NCBI RefSeq assembly: GCF_017491605.1
Contig: NZ_JAFGYY010000002.1
Location: forward strand, 248,001-312,000
Length of the DNA stretch: 64,000 nucleotides
Reading direction: 5' to 3'
Source of the DNA: Pseudomonas sp. 30_B
Lineage (GTDB): Bacteria > Pseudomonadota > Gammaproteobacteria > Pseudomonadales > Pseudomonadaceae
The notes beneath the pieces are model-generated. The model was not told the origin of the DNA. It did no database searches and saw nothing but the letters and a program-made list of their open reading frames with translations. Below are positions 21,325 through 29,004 of the stretch, piece by piece. Both the position numbers and the translations under genes were made by a program. Within the stretch, counting starts at the first letter, position 1; every line of letters begins with the position of its first letter.

Positions 21325-21345
21325 GTATAACGTTCGACGTTATAC
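21325..21345. repeat. Palindrome GTATAACGT / ACGTTATAC
   Basis: Perfect 9-nt arms around a TCG loop, with flanking sequence (GGG before, GCC after) that extends the similarity to the GGCGTACAACCG palindrome at 21448. It probably belongs to a second short-palindrome family in this genome. Confidence 0.6.
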
Positions 21346-21442
21346 GCCGTTTCACCCTGGTCGCCGAGCACTTGGAAGCCAAGCGTGGAGCCGCGATTTC
21401 GGAGGCTCCAGGCTTGATCGTGGAGCCGGTAATGAGCTCGGT

Positions 21443-21478
21443 GTATCGGCGTACAACCGCGAACGGTTGTACGCCCTA
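21443..21478. repeat. 36-bp palindromic repeat, copy 1
   Basis: Arms GGCGTACAACCG and CGGTTGTACGCC around CGAA. The 36 nt from 21443 to 21478 are identical to 45545-45580. Both copies are intergenic, which suggests a small non-autonomous repeat family distinct from the GTAGGAGCG REPs. Apart from this and the palindrome at 21325, the region 21273-21488 holds nothing I can name. Confidence 0.8.
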
Positions 21479-21488
21479 CGTCAGCGAA

Positions 21489-21659
21489 TCAGGGTAGCTG
21501 GCGCAGGCAACTGCCGAGTATGCAGGGTGGGGTTGGCAGCTGGAGGGCGCTGCGGGCCGCTTGCAGCCGCGTCTCTTCGTAAGAGCACAGCATCAAGTGC
21601 GCGGTCAGCAGGCTGGCGCAGATGATGAGTGCGATCAGCAGCGGGATGAACCTGGACAT
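21489..21659 (-). CDS. Possible small membrane or secreted protein
   Basis: A 56-residue frame starting MSRFIPLLIALIICASLL, which gives one strong N-terminal hydrophobic segment (anchor or signal peptide), with a Cys-containing tail. A GAGG sequence lies upstream of the ATG at 21659. It is not recognised. It is 76 nt downstream of the LuxR-type gene on the same strand, and the island's candidate operator motif lies ~60 nt upstream of its start, which mildly supports it. Confidence 0.4.
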   Translation of the reverse strand: MSRFIPLLIALIICASLLTAHLMLCSYEETRLQAARSALQLPTPPCILGSCLRQLP

Positions 21660-21720
21660 GGCATCGGCCTCGTCGACTAACCCCATGCTTCGCACGGTAG
21701 TCCCGGAGGCGGGGCGGACA

Positions 21721-21740
21721 AATCGTCCGCTCGGACTAGC
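21721..21740. promoter_or_regulatory. Candidate operator, third occurrence of the island motif
   Basis: ATCGTCCG-N3-GGACTAGCC, spanning the end of the LuxR-type gene and the gap before the small ORF. It matches the right arm of the inverted repeat at 35590-35614 in 17 of 20 positions. A second partial element (GTAGTCCC) lies at 21698. It may serve the small ORF at 21489-21659, or be coincidental because it overlaps coding sequence. Confidence 0.4.
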
Positions 21741-22866
21741 CAAGGGTGGCCACGCTGCGCAGGATCAGGCGCACCAGCATGGTCTGCCGGGTCACGCCCG
21801 TCTTGGAGAAGGTCGAACGCAGGTGGGCGCGCGCGGTGTTGCGGCTGATGCCCAGCTCGTCGGAGGCTTCGTCCAGGGTCAGGCCGTTGGCCAGCAGCAT
21901 GGCCAGTTGTGCCTCGGCCGGGGTCAGGTCGAACAGCGCCTTGACGATTTCCTGCGGCGCGCGGGATTCCTGTTCCGGGTCGCTGACGAAGATCACCACC
22001 GAGGGGCAGTGCTTGCCTTCGTTCCACTCGCTCAGCGGTACCGAGCGCACGATGATGCCCAGGTCCGAGCGGCCGGAGGGGCGCTGCACGCGCATGGCTT
22101 CGACCACCGACGGGTGGGTGCTCTTCTGCGATTGCAGGGCCTGTTTCACCAGGCGGCGGAACTCCTGGCTGTCGCGCGGGGTGCCGACCTGCAGGGTGTC
22201 GCCGCTGATCTTCAGGCCATCCTTTTCGCTCAGCAGGTTCTCGGCGACCTGATTGGTCTGCAGGATCTTGCCGGTCTCGTCGAGGATGATGGTGCCGACC
22301 GCGAACTGATCCACCGCGCCGGCGTAGAGGTTGCGTTCGGTCTCGATGCGGTTGATCTGCGTGTGCAGCACCACCGAACGCTCGAGATGTGGCACGAAAT
22401 AGGCCAGCAGGGCCTTGTCGTTTTCAGTGAAGCCCGGGGATTCGACCCCACGGCTGATGCGGATGCGGCACAGGGCGCCATCGCTGGTGCGGATGTCCGC
22501 GCCGAGGATGTGGAACACACCCACCGGTTCGAGGAAGTTGCGGTAGAACTCCGACGCCAGCCACTCCTCGCGGGAGACGAACTCGTCGAGGATCACCACC
22601 TGGCCGCTGGGCAGGTCGACGAACGGGTCGAGGTTGAAATAGTACTGGTTGTAGGACGCCACCACTTCGGCGGAACTGCCGTTGGTATTGACCATCAGCC
22701 CTTCGTTCTGGTCGCTGGGCGGACGCAGGATGAAGGTGGTGTACTTGCCGTCGAGGAACTGGTTGAGCTGGCTGAGGAAGGACTGCCACGGCGTGGGCTC
22801 CAGGGGGCCCTGATACAGATTGCCGAGCATTCCGCTGAACTGGTCGAGCGAAAGCGAGTGTGCCAT
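21736..22866 (-). CDS. LuxR-type (GerE HTH) transcriptional regulator
   Basis: A 376-residue protein with a C-terminal LuxR helix-turn-helix (LTPAEAQLAMLLANGLTLDE, then LGISRNTARAHLRSTFSKTG) and a long N-terminal part whose middle (VDQFAVGTIILDETGKILQTNQVAENLL) looks PAS-like. There is no receiver or MalT ATPase domain. This architecture resembles regulators such as TeiR of steroid-degrading Comamonas, though I rely on recall for that. It is at the edge of the catabolic island with the Rieske oxygenase gene 101 nt upstream on the same strand, and is the likely regulator of the island. Confidence 0.82.
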   Translation of the reverse strand: MAHSLSLDQFSGMLGNLYQGPLEPTPWQSFLSQLNQFLDGKYTTFILRPPSDQNEGLMVNTNGSSAEVVASYNQYYFNLDPFVDLPSGQVVILDEFVSREEWLASEFYRNFLEPVGVFHILGADIRTSDGALCRIRISRGVESPGFTENDKALLAYFVPHLERSVVLHTQINRIETERNLYAGAVDQFAVGTIILDETGKILQTNQVAENLLSEKDGLKISGDTLQVGTPRDSQEFRRLVKQALQSQKSTHPSVVEAMRVQRPSGRSDLGIIVRSVPLSEWNEGKHCPSVVIFVSDPEQESRAPQEIVKALFDLTPAEAQLAMLLANGLTLDEASDELGISRNTARAHLRSTFSKTGVTRQTMLVRLILRSVATLG

Positions 22867-22895
22867 TGGTGAACCATTTCTTATTTTTGTAGTAC

Positions 22896-22926
22896 GAAAA
22901 CGCCGACGAGATTAGTCAGCGTTTTC
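22896..22926 (-). other. Stem-loop between the oxygenase and LuxR-type genes
   Basis: Arms GAAAACGC and GCGTTTTC with a 15-nt loop, in the 101-nt gap after the Rieske gene. The minus strand continues into a short T-rich run (CAAAAATAAG). It could be a weak terminator that lets some transcription read into the regulator gene. Confidence 0.4.
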
Positions 22927-22967
22927 CGCAAAAGGCAATCCGTCCTTCAAGGCAGGGGACGGGTGGT

Positions 22968-24017
22968 TCAGGCCGGCTCGGCCTGCGCCGCGCACACGAT
23001 GAAATCCTTGCGCTCGGACAGGTTCGCCGGCAGGTCGGCCACGTTGGTGTAGAACTGCTCGTACCACTTGCGCAGCTGGTATACCGGGCCGTCGCCATCG
23101 CACAGCAGCGGGTTGTCGACGCGGGTCTTGGTGTGCCAGATCGCCACGTCCTCGTAGAACGCCAGGCGCGCCTGTTCCACGTAGGCCTGGGCCATGGCGC
23201 GGTTTTCCTCGGCGGACAGCCCCGGCACCTTCTTCACCAGCACGCCGTAGCGCAGGGTGAAGCTGTTGTGGTCGATCGGCACGTGGCAGTTGAGCAGGAT
23301 CGAATGGATCGGCTGGCCGCCCATGGCGCCGGTCATCTCGGTGATCTGGTAGGCCGGGCCGTAGTAGGTGGCCACGGTGGTCAGCTCGCTGTCGCCGGAC
23401 AGGCGAGCGCTGCGGCCGCGCATGACCTGGGTGGCGGTGTGCGCCTCGAAGTGGTTGCTGAACTCGTCGATGGGTGCGCCGTGGACGCTCTTGAAGTGCG
23501 CCATGTCGGAGACGTTGTCCACCAGCTCGCGGCAGTTGGTGTCGATCTTGATATCGGCCATTTCCCATTCGGCCCACGCGTCGTCATAGCAGGCGTCGAT
23601 GCGCGGGATGGCTTGTTCGGCGATCGGCGGGTTGCCTTCCGGGTCGTTCCAGACGAACAGCAGCTGGTTCTGTTCCATCACCGGCCACGACTTGATCTTC
23701 GCCCGCGGCGGAATGCGCTTGGCGTAGGGGATGTCGTCGCACACGCCGTCGGCGCCCCAGCGCCATTCGTGGAACGGGCAGCGCAGGCTGTTGCCTTCCA
23801 CGCAGCCTTCGCTCAGGTCAGCGCCCATGTGCGGGCAATAGCCGTCGAGGATGTTCAGCTGGCCATCTTCGCCCTGGAACGCCACCAGGCGGGTGCCGAA
23901 GACATCCAGGCGGTGCGCCTTGCCATCGCGGTACTGGCTGGCCAGACCCAGGCAGTGCCAGCCGCGCGCGTAGCGGTCTTCGATGGGGCGGGCTTCGATT
24001 CGGTGCAGCGTGCTCAT
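22968..24017 (-). CDS. Rieske non-haem iron oxygenase, KshA-like
   Basis: A 349-residue oxygenase component. The Rieske cluster ligands are C61, H63, C80 and H83 (CPHMGADLSEGCVEGNSLRC, then PFH). The mononuclear-iron site is NVSDMAHFKSVHG with D171, H174 and H179. The overall layout fits the 3-ketosteroid 9-alpha-hydroxylase oxygenase (KshA) group better than alpha/beta ring dioxygenases, and no small subunit is nearby. It would hydroxylate a ring carbon using electrons from a reductase that is not encoded in this window. It is divergent from the barrel-protein operon and upstream of the LuxR-type gene. Confidence 0.85.
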   Translation of the reverse strand: MSTLHRIEARPIEDRYARGWHCLGLASQYRDGKAHRLDVFGTRLVAFQGEDGQLNILDGYCPHMGADLSEGCVEGNSLRCPFHEWRWGADGVCDDIPYAKRIPPRAKIKSWPVMEQNQLLFVWNDPEGNPPIAEQAIPRIDACYDDAWAEWEMADIKIDTNCRELVDNVSDMAHFKSVHGAPIDEFSNHFEAHTATQVMRGRSARLSGDSELTTVATYYGPAYQITEMTGAMGGQPIHSILLNCHVPIDHNSFTLRYGVLVKKVPGLSAEENRAMAQAYVEQARLAFYEDVAIWHTKTRVDNPLLCDGDGPVYQLRKWYEQFYTNVADLPANLSERKDFIVCAAQAEPA

Positions 24018-24103
24018 CTTGTTGTTCTCCCGTCGGGTGCCGCAGGCAGAGTGTGGGGGGCGGCAAGGGCCTGGTTGGATTCTGCAATCCAGAGCGGTGA
24101 CGG

Positions 24104-24123
24104 CATCGTCTGAATGGACGATG
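24104..24123. promoter_or_regulatory. Candidate operator in the oxygenase/barrel-operon divergent region
   Basis: Palindrome CATCGTC-N6-GACGATG midway between the divergent genes at 24017 and 24183. Its left 16 nt, CATCGTCTGAATGGAC, match the left arm of the inverted repeat at 35539 in 14 of 16 positions. The central position suits control of both transcripts. Confidence 0.6.
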
Positions 24124-24182
24124 GCCCGGGAGGAGGGGATCGATTTACTGGCCCACACAACAACAAGACGCGGGAATTCGCG

Positions 24183-24527
24183 ATGATCCGCATACTCGAT
24201 GAAATCACCCTCGATGCCGAGCACATCGATACGGTGATGCAAAACCTGGTAGAGCTCTATCTGCCGTCCTGCGCCGAGCGCGGCCTGAGCCTGGAACAGC
24301 GCTGGGTGTCGCCGCCGGTGGCGGTACCGGGGCAACCCAATACCCTCTGGCTGCTCTGGCAGGTGCCGGATGTCTGGGGCTACTACGGCATGCGCAGCCG
24401 CCTGGGCGCGCAGGCCATACAGTTCTGGGCGCAGGTGGATGGCCTGTGCCTGAGCCGCCGGCGCCATGTGCTGGGCGATCCCGGCCAGCCGCTGGAGCAC
24501 CAGGGAGGGCTGAGCCATGTGGGCTGA
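24183..24527 (+). CDS. Small protein, probable dimeric alpha/beta-barrel (NIPSNAP-like)
   Basis: A 114-residue protein starting MIRILDEITLDAEHIDTVMQ. The pattern of a beta strand followed by an amphipathic helix, then LWLLWQVPDVWGYYGMR, suggests a ferredoxin-like dimeric barrel of the NIPSNAP/EthD kind. This is a fold-level guess. It is the first gene of the plus-strand operon, and its end overlaps the next gene by 11 nt. Proteins of this fold in catabolic operons often act as small cyclases, isomerases or monooxygenases. Confidence 0.65.
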   Translation: MIRILDEITLDAEHIDTVMQNLVELYLPSCAERGLSLEQRWVSPPVAVPGQPNTLWLLWQVPDVWGYYGMRSRLGAQAIQFWAQVDGLCLSRRRHVLGDPGQPLEHQGGLSHVG

Positions 24528-25152
24528 AAGCGTACAGCTCGACCTCGTCCCCGGCGCCAACCCTTCGGATCTCGACGCCGTGCTGCGTGAGCGTGTCGGT
24601 GACCTGCCGGGCTTCCGCCACCTGGCCCTGGGCGCCAACCTGCCCGGCTGCTGGGGTGCCTCGGACTGCACCCTCGACCTGATCTTCGAGCAGAACCCCG
24701 GCGACGTCCTGGCCGAGCGCCTGGCGCACGTACCCGGCGCGGCCCGCCTGGAACGCCATGCCTACCGCCGCATCGGCGGTGGCCTGCGTGATCCGCAACT
24801 GACCGGCGGCATCTGGCGCACCCTGCTGCTGCACGTCAGGGCCGATGCCACCCCTGACCAGCGCGAGGCGCTGGTGCGCGAGACGCTGCTGATGCCGGCG
24901 TACATACGGGGCATCCGCAACTGGCAGCTCTCCGAAGTCATCGGCGACAGCCGCTGGAGCTACGTCTGGCAGCAGGAATTCGCCGAGCTGGGCGACCTGC
25001 AGGGCGAGTACCTGGCGCATCCCTATCACTGGGGCTGGGTGGATCGCTGGTTCGACCCGGAATTCCCCGAATGGCTGGTCGACTCGATTTCCCACGCCTA
25101 TTGCCCCTTCGACAGCAGCCTGCTGAGCCTGACCCAACGGAGTGCCTCCTGA
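24517..25152 (+). CDS. Dabb-type dimeric alpha/beta-barrel protein
   Basis: A 211-residue protein. The C-terminal half (RTLLLHVRADATPDQREALV ... YLAHPYHWGWVDRWFDPEFPEWLV) fits the stress-responsive Dabb family, in which a conserved histidine lies in an 'L-x-H-P-x-H' segment. The N-terminal half (VQLDLVPGANPSDLDAVLRE) looks like a second copy of the fold, so the chain may form an intramolecular two-barrel unit. The function is unknown; it is co-operonic with reductases and an esterase. It overlaps its neighbours on both sides. Confidence 0.7.
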   Translation: MWAESVQLDLVPGANPSDLDAVLRERVGDLPGFRHLALGANLPGCWGASDCTLDLIFEQNPGDVLAERLAHVPGAARLERHAYRRIGGGLRDPQLTGGIWRTLLLHVRADATPDQREALVRETLLMPAYIRGIRNWQLSEVIGDSRWSYVWQQEFAELGDLQGEYLAHPYHWGWVDRWFDPEFPEWLVDSISHAYCPFDSSLLSLTQRSAS

Positions 25153-26129
25153 TGCGCGCAGTGATCATCCAAGGTGTCGGCGGCGCCGAAGTGCTGCAGC
25201 TGGCCGAGGTCGAAACACCGCGTCCCGGCCCCGGCGAAGTGCTGGTGCGGGTGCGCTATGCCGGCGTCAACCCGGCCGACTGGAAATGCCGCGAGGGCTA
25301 TCTCGCCGGCTTCTTCGAATACCGCTTCCCGCTGGTGCTGGGCTTCGACCTCTCCGGCACCGTCGCCGAGGTAGGCGAGGGCGTGGACGACCTGCCGGTC
25401 GGCACCCCGGTGTTCGCCCAGAGTGACATCGGCGCCGGCAAGTGGGGCTCCTACGCGGAATACGCCTGCGTCTCCCGTGCCTCCGTGGTGCGCATGCCGC
25501 AATCGCTGGACTTCGCCGCCGCCGCTGCGGTGCCGACGCCAGCCCTGGCCGCCTGGGCCGGCCTGTTCGACGAGGGCGGCCTGCAAGCCGGCCAGCGCGT
25601 GCTGGTGCATGGCGGCGGCAGCGCGGTGGGCGGTTTCGCCATCCAGCTCGCCCGGCACGCCGGCGCGCGGGTCGCCACTACCTGCAGCGGCGATAACCGC
25701 GAGCACGTTGCCGCCCTGGGCGCCGAGTGCGCCATCGACTACCGCCGCGACGATATCGGCGCCGTGTTGCGCGACTGGTCCGCCGATGGCGTCGACCTGG
25801 TCCTCGACTGCATCGGCGGCGGCAGCCTGCCGGACCCGCTGGGGCTGCTGCGCAAGGGCGGCATCCTGGTGTCGATCCTCACCCTGGCGCCGGGCGACGG
25901 CGCGCTGGACATGGCCGCCGCAGAGCGTCTGGGCGTACGCATGGCAGTGGCCTACAGCCGCATGCCCAGCGGCGCCACCCTGCAGCGCGTGGCCGACCTG
26001 CTGGCCAATGGCACGCTGGTGCCGCCGCGCCTGGAACAGTTGCCGCTGGCCGACGTGGCCGTGGCCCATACCCGCCTGCAACAGGGCGCGGCCCGTACCA
26101 AGCAGGTCCTGCTGGTGACGGCAGACTGA
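25152..26129 (+). CDS. Zinc-independent medium-chain NADPH:quinone-type oxidoreductase
   Basis: A 325-residue MDR protein. The N-terminal GroES-like domain (GEVLVRVRYAGVNPADWKCREGY) is followed by a Rossmann domain with VHGGGSAVGGFAIQLARHAGARV. No structural or catalytic zinc cysteines are present, which places it with quinone or enone reductases. The ATG at 25152 shares its A with the preceding TGA. It probably reduces a ring enone or similar intermediate of the island pathway. Confidence 0.87.
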   Translation: MRAVIIQGVGGAEVLQLAEVETPRPGPGEVLVRVRYAGVNPADWKCREGYLAGFFEYRFPLVLGFDLSGTVAEVGEGVDDLPVGTPVFAQSDIGAGKWGSYAEYACVSRASVVRMPQSLDFAAAAAVPTPALAAWAGLFDEGGLQAGQRVLVHGGGSAVGGFAIQLARHAGARVATTCSGDNREHVAALGAECAIDYRRDDIGAVLRDWSADGVDLVLDCIGGGSLPDPLGLLRKGGILVSILTLAPGDGALDMAAAERLGVRMAVAYSRMPSGATLQRVADLLANGTLVPPRLEQLPLADVAVAHTRLQQGAARTKQVLLVTAD

Positions 26130-26144
26130 AAAAGAGGAATGACC

Positions 26145-26960
26145 ATGAGCGTTCGACAAGGCCAGGTGGCCGTGATCACCGGTGCCGCCAGCGGCATCGG
26201 CCGGGGCCTGGCGGAACATGCGGCGAAACGGGGTCTGCGCCTGGTGCTGGCCGACCGCGACCAGGCTGGTCTCGATGACCTGGCCGGGCAACTGCGGGTC
26301 GGCGGCAGTGAGGTGCTGGCGCGGGTGACCGACGTGGCCAACGAAGCGGACCTTGCGGCCCTGCGCGACGCCGCGCTGGCGCAGTTCGGCGGCGTCGACC
26401 TGCTGTTCAACAACGCCGGCGTGATGCAGACCGGCGCCAGCTGGGAACTGAGCGCGGCGCAGTGGCAGCGCATGATCGACATCAACCTGGTGGGCGTGAT
26501 CAACGGCCTGCGGGTCTTCATGCCGACCCTGCTGGCCCAGGGTCGCCCGGCCCATGTGATCAACACCGCGTCGCTTGCCGGCCTGCTCACCAGCCCATTC
26601 CTGGCCGCCTACACGGTGACCAAGCAGGCGCTGGTGGCGCTCTCCGAAGTGCTGCACCACGAGATGGTCGCCCTCAACGCGCCGATCGGCGTCTCGGTGC
26701 TCTGCCCGGGGCCGGTGGCCAGCCGCATCATGGCCTCCGACCAGGCGGGCGAGGGCGCCGGCGCCGCGCTGGGCGCGCTGCTGGAGCAAAGCATTCGCCA
26801 GGGCATGTCGGCGGACGAACTGGCCGCCGTGGTGTTCCAGGCGATCGACGAGAAGCGCTTCTGGATCCTGCCGCATCCGGACTTCAAGCCTGCGCTGCAG
26901 GCCCGCACGCAAAGCATCCTCGATGAGACCAACCCGGTCTTCCTGATGGCCGACGTATAA
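26145..26960 (+). CDS. Short-chain dehydrogenase/reductase
   Basis: A 271-residue classical SDR with the cofactor motif TGAASGIGRG (residues ~12-21), FNNAGV, and the catalytic YTVTK preceded by the serine of NTASLAG. An acidic residue after strand 2 (LADRDQ) suggests NAD preference. I use the ATG at 26145, not 26139, because the AGAGGA site is then at normal spacing. It would oxidise an alcohol or reduce a ketone in the island pathway. Confidence 0.88.
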   Translation: MSVRQGQVAVITGAASGIGRGLAEHAAKRGLRLVLADRDQAGLDDLAGQLRVGGSEVLARVTDVANEADLAALRDAALAQFGGVDLLFNNAGVMQTGASWELSAAQWQRMIDINLVGVINGLRVFMPTLLAQGRPAHVINTASLAGLLTSPFLAAYTVTKQALVALSEVLHHEMVALNAPIGVSVLCPGPVASRIMASDQAGEGAGAALGALLEQSIRQGMSADELAAVVFQAIDEKRFWILPHPDFKPALQARTQSILDETNPVFLMADV

Positions 26961-26971
26961 AAGGAGTGACC

Positions 26972-27886
26972 ATGGCCCTCGATCCTCATATGCAGGCGCT
27001 GCTCGAACAGTTCGCCGGCGCCTTCGCCCTCGACTTCGACACCCTCGACGCCCCCACCTACCGCAGCTTCGCCGACCAGGGCCTGCCGGGCGAACCCGTT
27101 GCCCTGGCCGAGGTGCGCGACCTTTGCCTGGCCGATGGGTTGCCGGTGCGGCTGTACCGCCCGAGCGCCGAAGCCGGCCTGCCGCTGCTGGTGTTCTTCC
27201 ATGGCGGCGGCTTCGTCGCCGGCACTATCGACACCCATGACGACCTCTGCCGTCGCCTGGCCCAGGCCACTGGCGCTGCCGTGGCGTCGGTGGGCTACCG
27301 GCTGGCGCCGGAAACCCGCTTCCCGGGGCCGGCGGAAGACTGCTACCGCGCCACCTGCGAACTGGTCGAGCGTGCCGCCGAACTCGGTGCCGACGGCTCG
27401 CGCCTGGCCCTGGCCGGCGACAGCGCCGGCGGCAACCTGGCCATCGCTGCCGCACGCCTGCTCGCCCAGCGCGGCGGGCCGCGCCCGAACGCGCTGTGCC
27501 TGTTCTACCCGGTGACCGACCAGAGCTGTGGCACGGCCTCCTACCGCGAGTTCGCCAAGGGGCACTTCCTCGAAGCGCCGATGATGCATTGGTTCTGGCG
27601 CCAGTACCTGGGACAGTGGCCCGCGCCGCTGGATGTGCTGGCCTCGCCGCTGCACGCCGCCGACCTCGGCAGCCTGCCGCCGACCCTGCTGATGAGCGCC
27701 GAATACGACCCGTTGCGCGACGAGGGCGAAGCCTTCGCCGAGCGCGCCCGCGCCGCGGGTGCCGAGGTCGCCCTGGTGCGCGCCGAGGGCATGATCCACG
27801 GCTTCGCCAGCTTCGCACCCTTCGCCCCCCGGGCCGCCGCCTACCTCGCGGAAGCGGCGGGCTGGCTGCGCGGCAACCTGGCCTGA
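26972..27886 (+). CDS. Alpha/beta hydrolase, HSL-type esterase/lactonase
   Basis: A 304-residue hydrolase of the hormone-sensitive-lipase family. The oxyanion motif HGGGF is at residues ~77-81, the nucleophile serine is in GDSAGG (S151), a likely acid is in EYDPLRDEG and the histidine is in GMIHGF. There is no signal peptide. It probably hydrolyses an ester or lactone, for example one formed by ring oxygenation. It has an AAGGAG ribosome site and lies 11 nt after the SDR. Confidence 0.88.
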   Translation: MALDPHMQALLEQFAGAFALDFDTLDAPTYRSFADQGLPGEPVALAEVRDLCLADGLPVRLYRPSAEAGLPLLVFFHGGGFVAGTIDTHDDLCRRLAQATGAAVASVGYRLAPETRFPGPAEDCYRATCELVERAAELGADGSRLALAGDSAGGNLAIAAARLLAQRGGPRPNALCLFYPVTDQSCGTASYREFAKGHFLEAPMMHWFWRQYLGQWPAPLDVLASPLHAADLGSLPPTLLMSAEYDPLRDEGEAFAERARAAGAEVALVRAEGMIHGFASFAPFAPRAAAYLAEAAGWLRGNLA

Positions 27887-27896
27887 GGAGGCGGAC

Positions 27897-29003
27897 ATGA
27901 CGCTGGACAGTCCGCTGCACCTGATCGAAGCGCTGCGTCGCGGCCAGCCGGTGGTGCTGGTCGACGGCGAGGATGACGGCGGCGATGGCATGCTGCTGCA
28001 GGCCGCCGAGTTCATCGACGACACCGCGCTGAACTTCTTCGCCCGCGAGGCGCGCGGGCTGATCTGCCTGGCGCTGACCGATGCACGCTGCCAGGAACTC
28101 GGCCTCAAGCCGATGACCGACAGCCCGCGCGGCGAGGGCAAGGGCTTCATGGTCTCCATCGAGGCCGCGCAAGGCATCAGCACCGGCATCTCCGCCGCCG
28201 ACCGCGCGCGCACCGTGCAGGTCGCGACGAATCCGGCCAGTGGCCCGGCGGACCTGGTCAGCCCCGGCCACATCTTCCCGCTGCGCGCCTTGCCCGGCGG
28301 CGTGATGAGCCGCGCCGGCCACGCCGAAGCGGCCTGCGACCTGGCCCGCCTGGCCGGCTTGCAGCCGGCGGCGCTGATCGCCGGCATCCTCGACGAGGAG
28401 GGCGAGAACGCCCGTGGCGAAACCCTGCGCGCCTTTGCCCAGCGCCATGACCTGCGCATGGGCGGCATCGCCGAGCTGATCCACCACCGCATCCTCCACG
28501 AAGGCACCATCGCCCGCAGCGGCGAATACCGCATCGACACCCGCCACGGCCCGTTCCGCGTGTGCGCCTACCACGACGCCTTCAAGGACGTGGTGCACCT
28601 GGCCCTGGTGCGCGGCGAAGTGAACCCGGCGCAGCCGGTGCTGGTGCGCGTGCAGGCGGTGGAAACCTTCCGCGACCTGCTGGCCGGCGAGCCGCCGCGC
28701 GGGCCGCAGCAATGGAGCCTGGACCGTTCCCTGGCGCGCATCGCCGCCGAAGGCTGCGGCGTGCTGGTACTGTTGGCGCAGCAGGAAAGCGCTGCCGCCA
28801 TACTCGACCAGCTGAGCCACGGCCTGCACCTGCAGGCGCCGAATTTCCCCCAGCGTACCCTGGGCGTCGGCGCGCAGATCCTGCGTGACCTGGGCGTGCA
28901 CCAGATGCGCCTGATGAGCTTCCCGGCGCCCTACAAGGCGGTGTCCGGCTTCGACCTGGAGGTCGTCGAGTTCGTCCCCTTCACCCCCGCCCAGGAGGCC
29001 TGA
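27897..29003 (+). CDS. RibBA-like protein with degenerate active sites
   Basis: A 368-residue protein with the two-domain layout of RibBA: an N-terminal dihydroxybutanone-phosphate-synthase-like domain (~1-205) and a C-terminal GTP-cyclohydrolase-II-like domain. Fold-defining stretches remain (TGISAADRARTVQ, SPGHIFPLRA, SRAGHAEAACDLARLAG, GVGAQILRDLGVHQMRL). Compared from memory with E. coli RibB, the acidic loop DEDRENEGD has become GEDDGGDG, so the arginine and a glutamate are lost, and the later catalytic glutamate (CELTNDDG) is glycine (AGILDEEG). The C-terminal domain lacks the three zinc cysteines. Riboflavin synthesis is therefore unlikely; a new role in the island pathway is possible. 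Confidence 0.85.
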   Translation: MTLDSPLHLIEALRRGQPVVLVDGEDDGGDGMLLQAAEFIDDTALNFFAREARGLICLALTDARCQELGLKPMTDSPRGEGKGFMVSIEAAQGISTGISAADRARTVQVATNPASGPADLVSPGHIFPLRALPGGVMSRAGHAEAACDLARLAGLQPAALIAGILDEEGENARGETLRAFAQRHDLRMGGIAELIHHRILHEGTIARSGEYRIDTRHGPFRVCAYHDAFKDVVHLALVRGEVNPAQPVLVRVQAVETFRDLLAGEPPRGPQQWSLDRSLARIAAEGCGVLVLLAQQESAAAILDQLSHGLHLQAPNFPQRTLGVGAQILRDLGVHQMRLMSFPAPYKAVSGFDLEVVEFVPFTPAQEA

Positions 29004-29004
29004 A

